DNA of 64,000 nt from CAZFBA01 sp964517135 (GCA_964517135.1 CAZFBA010000015.1:27798-91797); one strand, 5' to 3'. Shown: positions 27,458 through 37,205, numbered from the stretch's first letter. Notes: generated by a model from the letters alone, not told the origin. Numbers and translations are program-made.

Positions 27458-28057
27458 ATGAATTCATTTCATTTAAGCATTCTTTTAAGTATGTTAGTTT
27501 TGTGTCAGCTGCCAGCAATTGCACAGAACCCTCTTGAAAATACTGATCCATCTGAAAACATACGTGTTAATGCATCTAATAATGCCATTCAACATAACAG
27601 AAGAGGCATGGAATATTTAAGTCAGGGGTATCCGCTGCATGCTATAAATGAATTTAAGCTGGCAATAATGCTGAATCCTAATGCAACAATGAGTGCCTCT
27701 TTATACAACAATCTCGGGCAGGCATATGAAGTCGTAAAAGAGTATGATCTGGCTATTATGTCTTATCAACACGCCATTAAAATCAATCCTGAATTTGCTT
27801 TATACTATAAAAACCTGGTTCAGGCCTATCATAACAAAAAAGCCCTCAGAGATGCCATAAAGCATTATGAGCAAATAGTCAAAGAAAACCCTCAGGATGC
27901 TCAGGCATATTTTATACTCGGGCTGGTTTATAAAAAATTAAACAACAACGAAAAATCTATATCTGCGTTTAACACCTTCATAAACCTTGAACCACGTCTG
28001 GATCTAGCTCATACAGCCAAAAAATATATACATCAAATGGAAACTTCTAAGCCCTGA
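27458..28057 (+). CDS. Secreted TPR protein
   Basis: 199 aa with a Sec signal peptide (hydrophobic to about residue 20, then AIAQNPLEN). Three tetratricopeptide repeats follow, recognisable by AMLNPNATMSASLYNNLGQAYE, INPEFALYYKNLVQAY and ENPQDAQAYFILGLVYK spacing of 34 residues. It should act as a periplasmic protein-binding scaffold. It lies 14 bp after the MBL hydrolase, so is probably in the same transcript, which ends at the hairpin near 28174-28209. Confidence 0.85.
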   Translation: MNSFHLSILLSMLVLCQLPAIAQNPLENTDPSENIRVNASNNAIQHNRRGMEYLSQGYPLHAINEFKLAIMLNPNATMSASLYNNLGQAYEVVKEYDLAIMSYQHAIKINPEFALYYKNLVQAYHNKKALRDAIKHYEQIVKENPQDAQAYFILGLVYKKLNNNEKSISAFNTFINLEPRLDLAHTAKKYIHQMETSKP

Positions 28058-28173
28058 ATATAAAAAATCATCCTTTTTTCATCCCCACGGATCATTACAA
28101 CAACCAAAAAATAAAGTATCATTAAAATATAAGATCTTAACCGTAAGGCAACCTGGTAAATAATTCACTAAAA

Positions 28174-28209
28174 ACTGCAAAGCACAACGCTTTGAGTCTG
28201 TTTTTTTTT
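28174..28209 (+). terminator. Probable terminator after the TPR gene
   Basis: CAAAGC (28178-28183) and GCTTTG (28189-28194) pair around ACAAC, extended by ACT/AGT with a bulge, followed by nine T residues (28201-28209). It separates the MBL-TPR unit from the small ORF downstream. Confidence 0.6.
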
Positions 28210-28313
28210 ATCATCTATCAGAAAACAGCGACATAAGCTAAAATGAGTTAGTTTTATTTGCTAACACTATTGTTTATACTAAGTGGTCATGTTTAAAGTC
28301 CAGGGAGGACAGA

Positions 28314-28514
28314 ATGAAATACCCCAGCTGTCACTTTAAGTGCAATGGTATTCTGAATTGCCAGCAACTAGATCACCTTCTATTAGAGCTGGATCAGCAA
28401 AACGGCAGAGAAGAAACAATCAGTTTCTACAGAGGGATGCTCAGAAGAAATTTCAAAAACTGCCCGCTAAATCATTCTCTGCTGCAAAACAAATCTGTAA
28501 GTTCTATGTATTAG
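28314..28514 (+). CDS. Small cysteine-containing protein, 66 aa
   Basis: Short ORF with an unusually strong ribosome binding site (GGGAGGACAGA before the ATG) and an intrinsic terminator 28 bp after the stop. The protein has four Cys and several His in 66 residues (PSCHFKCNG near the N-terminus, then CQQLDH and NCPLNH), suggesting metal binding or disulfides. No family is recognised. It stands alone between two terminators, so it is an independent transcription unit. It is included because of these expression signals rather than by homology. Confidence 0.55.
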   Translation: MKYPSCHFKCNGILNCQQLDHLLLELDQQNGREETISFYRGMLRRNFKNCPLNHSLLQNKSVSSMY

Positions 28515-28541
28515 TCAGGCACAAAAATAAGCATTAAGAAG

Positions 28542-28568
28542 ACGCCCGGGCAAGTCCCTGGCGTTTTC
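28542..28568 (+). terminator. Terminator after the 66-aa ORF
   Basis: Nine-bp stem ACGCCCGGG/CCCTGGCGT with one mismatch, 5-nt loop, followed by TTTT. Confidence 0.65.
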
Positions 28569-28623
28569 AGGTATAAAAAAGTATTTCACCGGATCCTGAC
28601 ATCACAATTAGCCACAAGATATT

Positions 28624-28637
28624 AATACATATGTGTT
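28624..28637. repeat. Dispersed palindrome AATACATATGTGTT
   Basis: Copy of the AAYACATATGTRTT family, 5 bp beyond the stop codon of the tandem CheW gene. It lies at the 3' end of the chemosensory operon. Confidence 0.7.
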
Positions 28638-28642
28638 AGTTT

Positions 28643-29734
28643 TTACACAGCCTCTTCAATAATAAGCCGCTCATCCTGCAAGAATTTTTCAAGATCAAAA
28701 ATATTTATCACCGTATTTGTATCCAGAATTATCTCGCCTGAAGTGTATTTAGTCTTATCCATCTGCATGACCGCTGATTTATTTATCCTGTCAGAAGACA
28801 CATTAATGATATCGAAGACCTCATCTACTATAATACCTATTTGCATCTGGTTTGTCTTGGTAAAAATGATTTTTGTCTTATCAGTAATCGGCGTTTTAGA
28901 TATACCAAGAAAGCCTTTGATATCAACGACAGGTATAAACTCACCCCGCAAGTTGCTCAGGCCAATATAAAACTCTGGCAAACAGGGCACCAGAGAAAGA
29001 TTAATAACTTTACTGAACTCTCTAATGTATTTCAGGCTAATTGCATAGAGTTCATTATTGAGAAGAAAGCTCATAAATTTTTGATCCTGCCTGCGTTCTT
29101 TTTCCAGCGATAGGCTGAGTTCTTTTTGAAGTTCTTTAGCACGTCTTTGAAACATTTCAAGGGATTTTTCATCACTATCAAATGTATGTTCAACCCTGCC
29201 TGAAAGTTTTTGCAGCACCGGCAAATCATACTGTTCCTTCAGGTCTTCCAGCGGAACTTTTTCATCAGCTGAAGAAACAATTGAAGAAATAAAATCAAGG
29301 TTTAATATTGCCAGCAAACCCTGTTCTGTACGGGCAACACTCTTAATAATAGTATGTCTATCTTTTGTTCCATAAGGTGTATGTGAGATATGATCAAGAT
29401 TAATATTGATAACATTATTAACAGAATCTACAATTAGGCCCCAGGTCTTATCATTATAGTTTAATACCAGAATACAATCTTCTTTAGTATAGGTTTTAAG
29501 GGACATACCCAGAAGGCTTCTAATATCAAGTACGTTAATAATATTACCTCTGAGGTTAAGTATACCCACAATGTACTCTGGCAAGTATTCAGGTATATTT
29601 AACATCGGCAATTTAATAACTTCAACGATACTTTCAGCGGGTGCTGCATAAAGACGATCCTCAAGACTAAACCCCATATAGAGTTTATATTTTTTCACAT
29701 CAACATTATCTGTAATAAGGAACTGTTTATCCAT
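28643..29734 (-). CDS. Tandem CheW-domain protein
   Basis: 363 aa with two CheW domains in series. The first (about residues 15-165) contains YIVGILNLRGNIINVLDIRSLLG; the second (about 215-355) contains FYIGLSNLRGEFIPVVDIKGFLG. A charged coiled-coil-like linker (residues about 185-210) joins them. CheW couples receptors to CheA; two copies in one chain could bridge signalling units in the array. It follows the REC-GGDEF gene by 5 bp and is divergent from MCP and CheA, forming one chemosensory locus. Confidence 0.9.
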   Translation of the reverse strand: MDKQFLITDNVDVKKYKLYMGFSLEDRLYAAPAESIVEVIKLPMLNIPEYLPEYIVGILNLRGNIINVLDIRSLLGMSLKTYTKEDCILVLNYNDKTWGLIVDSVNNVININLDHISHTPYGTKDRHTIIKSVARTEQGLLAILNLDFISSIVSSADEKVPLEDLKEQYDLPVLQKLSGRVEHTFDSDEKSLEMFQRRAKELQKELSLSLEKERRQDQKFMSFLLNNELYAISLKYIREFSKVINLSLVPCLPEFYIGLSNLRGEFIPVVDIKGFLGISKTPITDKTKIIFTKTNQMQIGIIVDEVFDIINVSSDRINKSAVMQMDKTKYTSGEIILDTNTVINIFDLEKFLQDERLIIEEAV

Positions 29735-29739
29735 GGTAA

Positions 29740-31218
29740 TTAACCCGTAGTATAAAGTTCTATTCTATTTCTACCATTTTTCTTGGCATTATACAATGCT
29801 TCATCTGCTCTTTTAATAAGTTCATGATCTCTTTTTAGTTCAGGAAGCATACTTGCAATACCAACACTAACAGTAACATTAACTATATCGTCATCCCATT
29901 CATAAGTAGTTTCTTCAATAGTATCTTTCATCCTCTTTGTAGGTATCTGTGCCTGCTCAAGATTCGTTTCAGGCAGCACAGCAATAAACTCTTCACCGCC
30001 GAATCTTGCAACACAGTCAGTTTTGCGGTAGTTCTGTTTGATAATAGAGGCCACCTGCACCAGTACAATATCACCTAACTGGTGTCCATATGTATCATTC
30101 AACTTTTTAAAGAAGTCAATATCAATCATAACAACACTCAGCGGAGTCTTATACCTTTTAGATCTGTTAAATTCTCTTTCATAGACATCCTGAAAATAGC
30201 GCCTGTTAAAGAGTTTAGTCAGTCCGTCTGTAATAGCCAGAATTTTTGTTTCAATATACAAACTTCTCAAACGAAGCAATAATACAAGCTCTTCAGATAC
30301 CAGCTTTATAAGATGTTCTTCTTTATAGTGATTATGAGATAGGTTATAGAGACACAATCCACCTAATACCTGTTTGCCATAAGTTATAGGTATTATAATC
30401 TTGGATGAAAACTGACTTATATCGTTAATTGTTTGTTTGCTATCACCTTTATGTTCTTCAAAGATTTCATGTTCAAACATGTGTATGTGCTCAGAGCTGT
30501 AAATATCAGAATGAACAACTTCAAAAAAGTCTTCTCTAATCTGATCTATAAGGGTTTCATTGGCATCTATATCGTTCAAACATAAACTGAGAAGCTTTTT
30601 ATCATCACCATGATCATTGAAATAAATGCCTGCAACCTGAAAATCAAGTATACTGTATAGTAATGAAAACAGCCCTTTCGTCAGGAACATACGATCATGA
30701 ATAAGTTCTGAAAGATTTCTAAACTCATTTGTAATCGTTGATTCAATTAAAGACTGGTCTAAAAGCTGGTTAACCCGTGATTTTATATTAGTAGACTCAA
30801 CCTTTCTTCTTTCAACCAGGCGTTTTCTCTCTGATTCTGATAGAAGAGAAGTTGTGGATAAAAAGTTATTAATCTCTTCAAGTAGCTTTGAAAGCTGCCC
30901 ACCTTTAACAAAAAAAGAATCTGCACCGGCTTTTATGCCCCAAAAGCGATCTATCTTTTCATCAAGGCTCGTAAGCAATATTATAGGAATACGTTTGGTC
31001 AGATTGTCATTCTTAAGCACCCTGCACAATTGGTATCCATTGATTTCAGGCATTATAATGTCAGAAACAATAATATCAGGGAAGGTTTGATATGCCATGG
31101 TAATACCTTCAATGCCATCTTTTGCCACTACAACATCAAAGCCAGCCTTAACCAGAGCAAACTTTATTGTGGTTGCCTGTGTTATACTATCATCTATAAT
31201 TAAGATTTTGCCTTTCAT
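29740..31218 (-). CDS. Response regulator with GGDEF diguanylate cyclase domain
   Basis: 492 aa in three parts. REC domain (residues 1-125) has the acidic pocket at the start (IIDDS) and phosphoacceptor Asp53 in VSDIIMPE. A middle region (about 150-320) is helical then beta-rich, resembling a GAF-like sensor. The C-terminal GGDEF domain carries GGEEF at 407-411 within VARFGGEEFIAVLPE and the LTKLFNRRYF start, so it should make cyclic di-GMP. Located in the operon with tandem CheW and next to CheA, its REC is the obvious target of CheA phosphotransfer, linking sensing to c-di-GMP rather than to CheY. Confidence 0.92.
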   Translation of the reverse strand: MKGKILIIDDSITQATTIKFALVKAGFDVVVAKDGIEGITMAYQTFPDIIVSDIIMPEINGYQLCRVLKNDNLTKRIPIILLTSLDEKIDRFWGIKAGADSFFVKGGQLSKLLEEINNFLSTTSLLSESERKRLVERRKVESTNIKSRVNQLLDQSLIESTITNEFRNLSELIHDRMFLTKGLFSLLYSILDFQVAGIYFNDHGDDKKLLSLCLNDIDANETLIDQIREDFFEVVHSDIYSSEHIHMFEHEIFEEHKGDSKQTINDISQFSSKIIIPITYGKQVLGGLCLYNLSHNHYKEEHLIKLVSEELVLLLRLRSLYIETKILAITDGLTKLFNRRYFQDVYEREFNRSKRYKTPLSVVMIDIDFFKKLNDTYGHQLGDIVLVQVASIIKQNYRKTDCVARFGGEEFIAVLPETNLEQAQIPTKRMKDTIEETTYEWDDDIVNVTVSVGIASMLPELKRDHELIKRADEALYNAKKNGRNRIELYTTG

Positions 31219-31253
31219 ATCTATGAAGTATATTCTTAAAAATCTTTATCTAC

Positions 31254-31259
31254 TATAAT
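31254..31259 (+). promoter_or_regulatory. Candidate -10 TATAAT for MCP-CheA
   Basis: Perfect TATAAT preceded by a TAC extension, in the 143-bp divergent spacer and 103 bp upstream of the MCP start. The -35 match is poor, so only the -10 is claimed. Confidence 0.35.
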
Positions 31260-31361
31260 AATTAAGATAACTGACGTCTGACGAAAAGTAAATGAACTTA
31301 AAAATAAACATTTCAGAATCAGTAAAACAAATCATTTCACCGGGGAGTATAAATTAATTAT

Positions 31362-32426
31362 ATGTTTAACAAACTTAATTTTAATGAACGAATTACAGTA
31401 AAATTAATTGTAAACACCGTTTTAATTGTCATTACATTTGTTATATTCTTGGTTGTGCTAAACCTGGCCAGCGGAAATATTTCTCTCTGGCTCAACTGGC
31501 TGATTCTTTTAGGTATGCTTGTTGCTGCAACAATAGCATTAGATTATTATTTTTCTAAATGGGCTTCCATTGCTTTGAAAAAACCAATATCTGATGCTGG
31601 TAATTCCACTAACAAAGCAACAGATGTTATCAATAAGGCAAGCATAAAATATGAAACGTCTGTCAACAGGCAGCTTGAACTCATAGATGATATTCAAAAA
31701 CTAATCAAACAGCTGAGCTACACTTCAGAGAACACAAAACATAGTGCACAGAAAGTTGCAGATAAATCCAATCAGGCTTTGAAAATATCTGAAGAAGGCC
31801 AGCAATCCATGCATGTAAACATCAAAAAGATGGCCACACTCAAGCAGAAAATAGAAACCATCGCAGAACAGATATTAGAACTCAGTGAGCATACCCAGCA
31901 AATAGGCAGCATCGTAGGTGTAGTAGAAGACATTACAGAACAGACAAATATGCTTGCACTTAATGCAGCCGTTGAAGCAGCAAGGGCAGGTGAACATGGA
32001 AGAGGATTTGCCGTTGTAGCCAGTGAAATAAGAAAACTCGCAGATCAAATCAAGCAGGCAACCAATAAAATAACCTCTTTGATCTATGATATTCAGCAAG
32101 CAACCAATTCCACTGTTATGGCAACCGAAGAAGGCACTAAAGAAATTGAAGCCGGTGTTAATCTGGCTAATCAAGCAGCTGAAACCATTAATGCGTTAAG
32201 ATCCACCATGCAAGAAACTGTAGAAGCCATAGAAACAATCGTTTCAGCATCTAGAGAACAGTTTAAGTATGCCAGCGATGTTTCAAGCGTAATGATAGCA
32301 GTCAACACAGGCATAAAAGATTCTGTTGAAACAATCGAAAAGAGCAAAAATGCTATAATAATTCTGGAGCAGGTAACACAAAGTCTCAACGAGATATTAA
32401 TCACTAACAATAACAACATTAGGTAA
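31362..32426 (+). CDS. Methyl-accepting chemotaxis-type receptor without external domain
   Basis: 354 aa. Two membrane helices lie close together near the N-terminus (about residues 12-33 and 41-62) with only a tiny loop between them, so there is no periplasmic ligand domain and no clear HAMP. The cytoplasmic coiled-coil ends in the invariant hairpin tip EQTNMLALNAAVEAARAGE followed by RGFAVVASEIRKLAD. It must therefore sense a membrane or cytoplasmic cue, or work with a partner protein. The stop is 4 bp from cheA, so the two are translated together. Confidence 0.92.
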   Translation: MFNKLNFNERITVKLIVNTVLIVITFVIFLVVLNLASGNISLWLNWLILLGMLVAATIALDYYFSKWASIALKKPISDAGNSTNKATDVINKASIKYETSVNRQLELIDDIQKLIKQLSYTSENTKHSAQKVADKSNQALKISEEGQQSMHVNIKKMATLKQKIETIAEQILELSEHTQQIGSIVGVVEDITEQTNMLALNAAVEAARAGEHGRGFAVVASEIRKLADQIKQATNKITSLIYDIQQATNSTVMATEEGTKEIEAGVNLANQAAETINALRSTMQETVEAIETIVSASREQFKYASDVSSVMIAVNTGIKDSVETIEKSKNAIIILEQVTQSLNEILITNNNNIR

Positions 32427-32430
32427 AACT

Positions 32431-35400
32431 ATGGAATTTTCAGAAGAGGAACTTGAAGAGATCCTGAGTATCTTCCAGCAGGAGAGTGAAGAACAAATAC
32501 AGAATTTAAACGACAATATGCTGCGTCTTGAGGCAAACCCTAAAGACGCAAGGATTATACAGGAAATTTTTAGAGAAGCCCATAGTTTAAAAGGCGCCGC
32601 CCGCATGATAGGCCTTGACGATGTACAGGTTATCGCTCATAAGCTTGAAGACATCTTCGGGCTGGCCCGCAACAACGAACTTGAAATCATTCCAGAATTG
32701 ATTGATATCATGTGCAGTGCCGTAGACGCTATTGCCAGCATCATTGAAGATTCCATAAAGAACAAAGGCACCCACAAAGTCGATGTAACCGCCATACTCA
32801 CACAACTTAAAATGATTGAAACAGGTGAATTTACAAAGTTACTCGGGGCTCATCAGGCTCAAATAGCGATCAATGCAGAACCAGAAGAATCTGAAGATGA
32901 TTATTATGAGGAGGAGGAAGAAGATAAATTCCCTCAATTTGAACTCAGAAAAAAAGATCCTGAAAGATCTTCCAGTTCACCTGAAGATAAAACTATTGAC
33001 AGTAGAGCATTAGATACTTTCTCAAAGCTTAATATACCCGTATCCAAGACTAAAACAGAAGAAATAGCTGAAACTATCGAAGAAGAGCTTGAACTCTCAA
33101 AAAATGATTTTTCAGAGGAAGAGCTAGCCGAGCTCAAACAAATTTTTTATGCAGAAAGTCGTGAAAACATTGACTTTATATTTAAATCACTGGAAAGATT
33201 AAAGCTGTTCCCTTATGATAGAGAAATACTTGCTGAAGTATACCGCAGTGCCCACTCACTTGAAGGATCCACACGCTTTATAAAGTTCGATGAAATAAAA
33301 GAAATCGCCCATAGCATCAGAGATATACTCGAAGAGGCAGTCAAAGAAGAACTCTTCATTAATGCCGATATGATAACAAAAATAGAAAAATACCTGCTTA
33401 AAGTAAAAGAAATTATTGAAGAAAAATATGATCAGGAAGGCTATGAAACAAGCCTCAACCTTGATCAACTGGAAAAACAAATAGAAGAAAAGATGAACAC
33501 CTACAAAAAGGGGAATGATAAACCTAAAAAAAGCCATAAAAAGAAGATCGCACTTTCCAGTGATGCACTGGACTTCAACGAAGAAGAAGTTTTAAAAGAT
33601 CTAGGTGTTAAACCCCTCACAGAAGAAGAACAAAAAGAAGAGGCAAAAGCTCAAAAGATTGTTGACGACAGGAAAAAAGAAGAATCTAAAAAACAACTTG
33701 AAATTGATCCACTATCACTCACTGATGAAGAAATAGGAGACCTGGAACTGGGTGCTCTGGAAGGTATTAAACCTAAAGTACCACCAGAAGGGCTTGAAAA
33801 AGAAGAAGATAAAATGCCTAAAAACGTCTACTGGTCTTCTGCAAAGCCACCTCCAACAGAAAAACCCGGCAAAGAGTCTATCGAAACATTATTACAATAT
33901 CTTACAGATGACCTTAATATACTTTCTCACAATGAAAACAACAAATCAGCACTTCAAAAAACTATTGAAAACATTAAACGTACTAAAGACCTTGCCTATA
34001 ACGAAAACAGACAGGAACTTTTAGCCATAATAGCCAAGATAGATGCCATCCTGTCAGAAGTTAGCGAAAATAAAATACTATTCAGTAAAGAAATGGCTAC
34101 TGTAATAGCGCAAAGCATAGAAGCTTCTACTGCTATAGTAAACTTTTCAGAAGACACAAGAGACGAAATTATTGATGACCCCAGTCTTATATATCAGAGA
34201 CTTATGATACTTCACCAGACAGCAAGACTTTCAGCAGGCATACCTTTTGAAGAAGAGCTAGAACCAGAAATATTTCAGGATAATTATACACGCATACGTA
34301 TAGAAGAAAACACTACAGAACAGCCTTCAATAACAGAGACTAAAGAGAGTAAAGAAATACCAAAAACTGAACCCCAGGAAATACAAACCACACGACAAAT
34401 AACAACCCCACCTGCTGCACAGGTTCACTCATCAATGTTTACACCTAAAACAAATATTTCACCCACCGGACAAATGACACCAGCAAAAGATACAGGCGAT
34501 TCAGCCGAAACATACACCATTAAAACCCTGCGTGTAGACACAAGAAAGCTTGACCAGCTAGTTGCACAGGTAGGAGAACTCATTATAGCCAAAATTAAAG
34601 CCAAAGAACGTCTTACAGATATAGAAAAACTCCTGCATCTAGTTGATGAATGGCAACGAGACTGGGCTAAAACTAAATATACTGTTAAAAACATCAGCAA
34701 AAAGCCTGCTAGCCTTAAAAAATCAACTTTCATGCCAGAAGGAACTTCTATCTACACTCCTGGCAAGGATATGAACGCAATTATTAGAGAAAATTCAGAT
34801 AGACTGGCCCATCTAACTAATTATCTTAATCAGCTTTACAGAAATATTCAGGAAGATGACACACGGCTAACGCTAATAATCAATGAACTTGAGAATAGAA
34901 TCAAAAACGTCAGGCTGCTGCCTCTAGCAACAATATTCAATATGTACCCGAGGATGGTTAGAGATCTTGCCAGAGAACAAAAAAAAGAAATTGAGCTCGA
35001 AGTACGTGGCAGTGAAACAACTGTAGACAAAAAAATCATTGAAGAAATCAAATCACCACTGATGCACCTGATCAGAAATGCTATTGATCACGGCATAGAA
35101 AGCCCGGAAGACAGAGAAAAGAATGCCAAACCCGCATCAGGAAAACTTTTACTGAACGCCAGACATCTTGAAAACAGCGTACTTATAGAAATTATCGACG
35201 ACGGCAGAGGCATAGATATAGAAAAAATCAAAACAAAAGTACTCGAAAAGGAACTTCTCACCCCTTCTGAGCTAGCAGCCATGTCAGAAACACAAATAAT
35301 GAATATTATTTTCTGGCCAGGTTTCTCAACCGGTGAAGAAGTAACAGATATCTCTGGCAGAGGGGTAGGTATGGATGTTGTCCACACAAAGATTACACAG

Positions 35401-36312
35401 CTTAATGGAAAAGTAAAAGTGACCTCAAAACTTGGTGAAGGCTGCCGTGTATCCATTCAGCTACCAGTAACAATGTCTACCATACAGGTTTTCCTGATAA
35501 GGCTAAAAGGTCAAACCTATGCTGTACCTACTTCAGCAATACAATCAGCTGTATTAATAAACCCTGAAGAAGTTTTCTTCAAAGAAGGCAGAGAAGCAGT
35601 ACTTGTAGGAGGACTACCGGTCTTTCTCTATAACCTGAGTGACCTGCTGGAACTACCTAAAGATAGCCCTAATAGAAACAAAAAAGACAAAATAACTGTG
35701 CTTGTGCTTCAAACAGAAGATATGAACATAGGCTTTAAGGTTGATGGCCTTCTCGGAGATCAAGAAATACTCCATAAAAACCTGGAACCACCCCTCATGA
35801 GAGTTAGAAACGTAGCAGGAGTAACTACACTGGGTTCAGGGGAAGTTTGTTTGATACTCAACGTCGGCGATCTGGTTAAAACAGCCCAGATGACCCATGG
35901 AATGGCGCTTAAAGCATCCCTGAAACAAAAAGACTCTGAATCAGGCAAAAAAGATATTCTGGTTGTCGATGACTCTGTAACAACAAGAATTCTGGAACGT
36001 AACATTCTCAGAGCAGCTGGCTATAACGTTACTGTAGCAGTTAATGGCCTTGATGCCCTCACAAAACTGACTACACAACATTTTGATCTGGTAGTAAGCG
36101 ATGTAGAAATGCCTGACATAAGTGGCTATGAACTCACAAAGCGTATAAAGAAAGATGAGATGCTGTCTAATATACCGGTAATACTTGTTACCTCACTTGC
36201 ATCAGAAGTAGATAGACAAAAAGGGCTGGCAGCAGGAGCGTCTGACTATATCACTAAAGGCGGGTTCGACCAGGAAGAACTTCTTGGAACCATCAGAAGA
36301 TTGCTTAACTAA
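32431..36312 (+). CDS. cheA: Hybrid chemotaxis histidine kinase CheA with two Hpt domains and C-terminal REC
   Basis: 1293 aa. First Hpt has His51 in FREAHSLKGAARMIG; second Hpt has His275 in YRSAHSLEGSTRF. After a long acidic linker come the dimerisation helices with an enlarged basic insertion (about 690-830), the kinase core with N-box HLIRNAIDHGIE, G-boxes IDDGRGID and GRGVGMDVV, a CheW-like regulatory domain (LPVTMSTIQVFLIRLKGQTYAV) and a REC domain with Asp1224 in VSDVEMPD. The layout resembles the hybrid CheA proteins of cyanobacterial and type IV pilus chemosensory systems more than enteric CheA. No cheY, cheB or cheR is in the window. Confidence 0.95.
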   Translation: MEFSEEELEEILSIFQQESEEQIQNLNDNMLRLEANPKDARIIQEIFREAHSLKGAARMIGLDDVQVIAHKLEDIFGLARNNELEIIPELIDIMCSAVDAIASIIEDSIKNKGTHKVDVTAILTQLKMIETGEFTKLLGAHQAQIAINAEPEESEDDYYEEEEEDKFPQFELRKKDPERSSSSPEDKTIDSRALDTFSKLNIPVSKTKTEEIAETIEEELELSKNDFSEEELAELKQIFYAESRENIDFIFKSLERLKLFPYDREILAEVYRSAHSLEGSTRFIKFDEIKEIAHSIRDILEEAVKEELFINADMITKIEKYLLKVKEIIEEKYDQEGYETSLNLDQLEKQIEEKMNTYKKGNDKPKKSHKKKIALSSDALDFNEEEVLKDLGVKPLTEEEQKEEAKAQKIVDDRKKEESKKQLEIDPLSLTDEEIGDLELGALEGIKPKVPPEGLEKEEDKMPKNVYWSSAKPPPTEKPGKESIETLLQYLTDDLNILSHNENNKSALQKTIENIKRTKDLAYNENRQELLAIIAKIDAILSEVSENKILFSKEMATVIAQSIEASTAIVNFSEDTRDEIIDDPSLIYQRLMILHQTARLSAGIPFEEELEPEIFQDNYTRIRIEENTTEQPSITETKESKEIPKTEPQEIQTTRQITTPPAAQVHSSMFTPKTNISPTGQMTPAKDTGDSAETYTIKTLRVDTRKLDQLVAQVGELIIAKIKAKERLTDIEKLLHLVDEWQRDWAKTKYTVKNISKKPASLKKSTFMPEGTSIYTPGKDMNAIIRENSDRLAHLTNYLNQLYRNIQEDDTRLTLIINELENRIKNVRLLPLATIFNMYPRMVRDLAREQKKEIELEVRGSETTVDKKIIEEIKSPLMHLIRNAIDHGIESPEDREKNAKPASGKLLLNARHLENSVLIEIIDDGRGIDIEKIKTKVLEKELLTPSELAAMSETQIMNIIFWPGFSTGEEVTDISGRGVGMDVVHTKITQLNGKVKVTSKLGEGCRVSIQLPVTMSTIQVFLIRLKGQTYAVPTSAIQSAVLINPEEVFFKEGREAVLVGGLPVFLYNLSDLLELPKDSPNRNKKDKITVLVLQTEDMNIGFKVDGLLGDQEILHKNLEPPLMRVRNVAGVTTLGSGEVCLILNVGDLVKTAQMTHGMALKASLKQKDSESGKKDILVVDDSVTTRILERNILRAAGYNVTVAVNGLDALTKLTTQHFDLVVSDVEMPDISGYELTKRIKKDEMLSNIPVILVTSLASEVDRQKGLAAGASDYITKGGFDQEELLGTIRRLLN

Positions 36313-36327
36313 AAACTACATGTCTTT

Positions 36328-37041
36328 TCAAAAGAACCTGAGTTTCGGAAATAAACTATAAAGAAAGAGATAGATACCAATAAGTATCAGCATAACACCA
36401 CTAACCTTATTAATATAGAATCCCCAGTGCCTGACATGGCCTATTTGCTTGATTACTCCGGTAAAAGTACCGGTTAAAAGCAGAAGAATGCTGTGACCAA
36501 TAGCATAGGCGACAAGCATAAGTGAACCATAAACAATACTGCCTTCATAGGCAACAAAACTCAAAATCGTTATCAGTATTGGCGTTGAACATGGTGTAGC
36601 CATTGTACCGAAGACCAGACCAAGAATTACAGGCGAAAGTATTTTGCCGTATTTGCGCTCTGGCATCTCTTTGAAAACCCTCGGTATCTGAATATAGAAA
36701 GCTTCCAGAAGACCCAGCCCCATTAAAATACAAATAACAGCCAGAAAAACAAACCAGTATGGCCCTATAAAAGCACCCATAACCTTTCCAGCAAGTGCTG
36801 CAATCAGGCCTACTGCTGTGAGAGTAATTGTAAATCCTGCCACAAAGAGCAGAGAGTTAAAAAAGGCCCTTGAGATCTTATCTTCTGAATATCCTCCTAT
36901 ATAGCCAGCCATAATAGGCAATATGGAAAGAGTACAGGGTGACAGAGAGCTAATAATACCTCCTGCCAGGGCTATAATAAAGGCCCACAGAGCTTTCTGT
37001 GTTATAGCAGATTCAAGAAGTTGTGTTAAATGTTCTTCCAT
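36328..37041 (-). CDS. ccdA: CcdA/DsbD-type membrane thiol reductant transporter
   Basis: 237 aa, about six membrane helices. The two functional cysteines are present: Cys36 in SSLSPCTLSILP and Cys151 in MATPCSTPIL, each in the Pro-Cys context of the CcdA family, which moves electrons from cytoplasmic thioredoxin to periplasmic acceptors for cytochrome c maturation or disulfide reduction. A membrane-anchored thioredoxin lies 210 bp upstream on the same strand and is its probable periplasmic partner. It converges on cheA with 15 bp between the stops. Confidence 0.9.
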   Translation of the reverse strand: MEEHLTQLLESAITQKALWAFIIALAGGIISSLSPCTLSILPIMAGYIGGYSEDKISRAFFNSLLFVAGFTITLTAVGLIAALAGKVMGAFIGPYWFVFLAVICILMGLGLLEAFYIQIPRVFKEMPERKYGKILSPVILGLVFGTMATPCSTPILITILSFVAYEGSIVYGSLMLVAYAIGHSILLLLTGTFTGVIKQIGHVRHWGFYINKVSGVMLILIGIYLFLYSLFPKLRFF

Positions 37042-37186
37042 GGCAGGCCTTCTCTAAATAAAAGCGGAAACCCGCTCAAACAGTGCCTCTGGTGAAAAAA
37101 CGTAAAGAAATTATAGGCACTAGAAATATTTTAATAAAGCAGGGATAAAATTTCCACAGATAGTGAAGAATCCTTTTAAAGTTCAG

Positions 37187-37205
37187 GGCGCCGCTCTGCG
37201 ACGCC
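37187..37205. other. GC-rich hairpin between thioredoxin and ccdA genes
   Basis: Eight-bp stem GGCGCCGC/GCGACGCC with one mismatch and loop TCT, an abrupt GC island in AT-rich DNA. There is no T-run after it on either strand. On the minus strand it lies between trx and ccdA and might stabilise or process a shared transcript. Confidence 0.45.

Noticed and set aside
28120..28209. Sequence with GGCAACC and ACTGCAAAGC recalling the c-di-GMP-I riboswitch core
   Set aside because: The second helix and receptor parts are not present, and the GCAAAGC belongs to the terminator stem.
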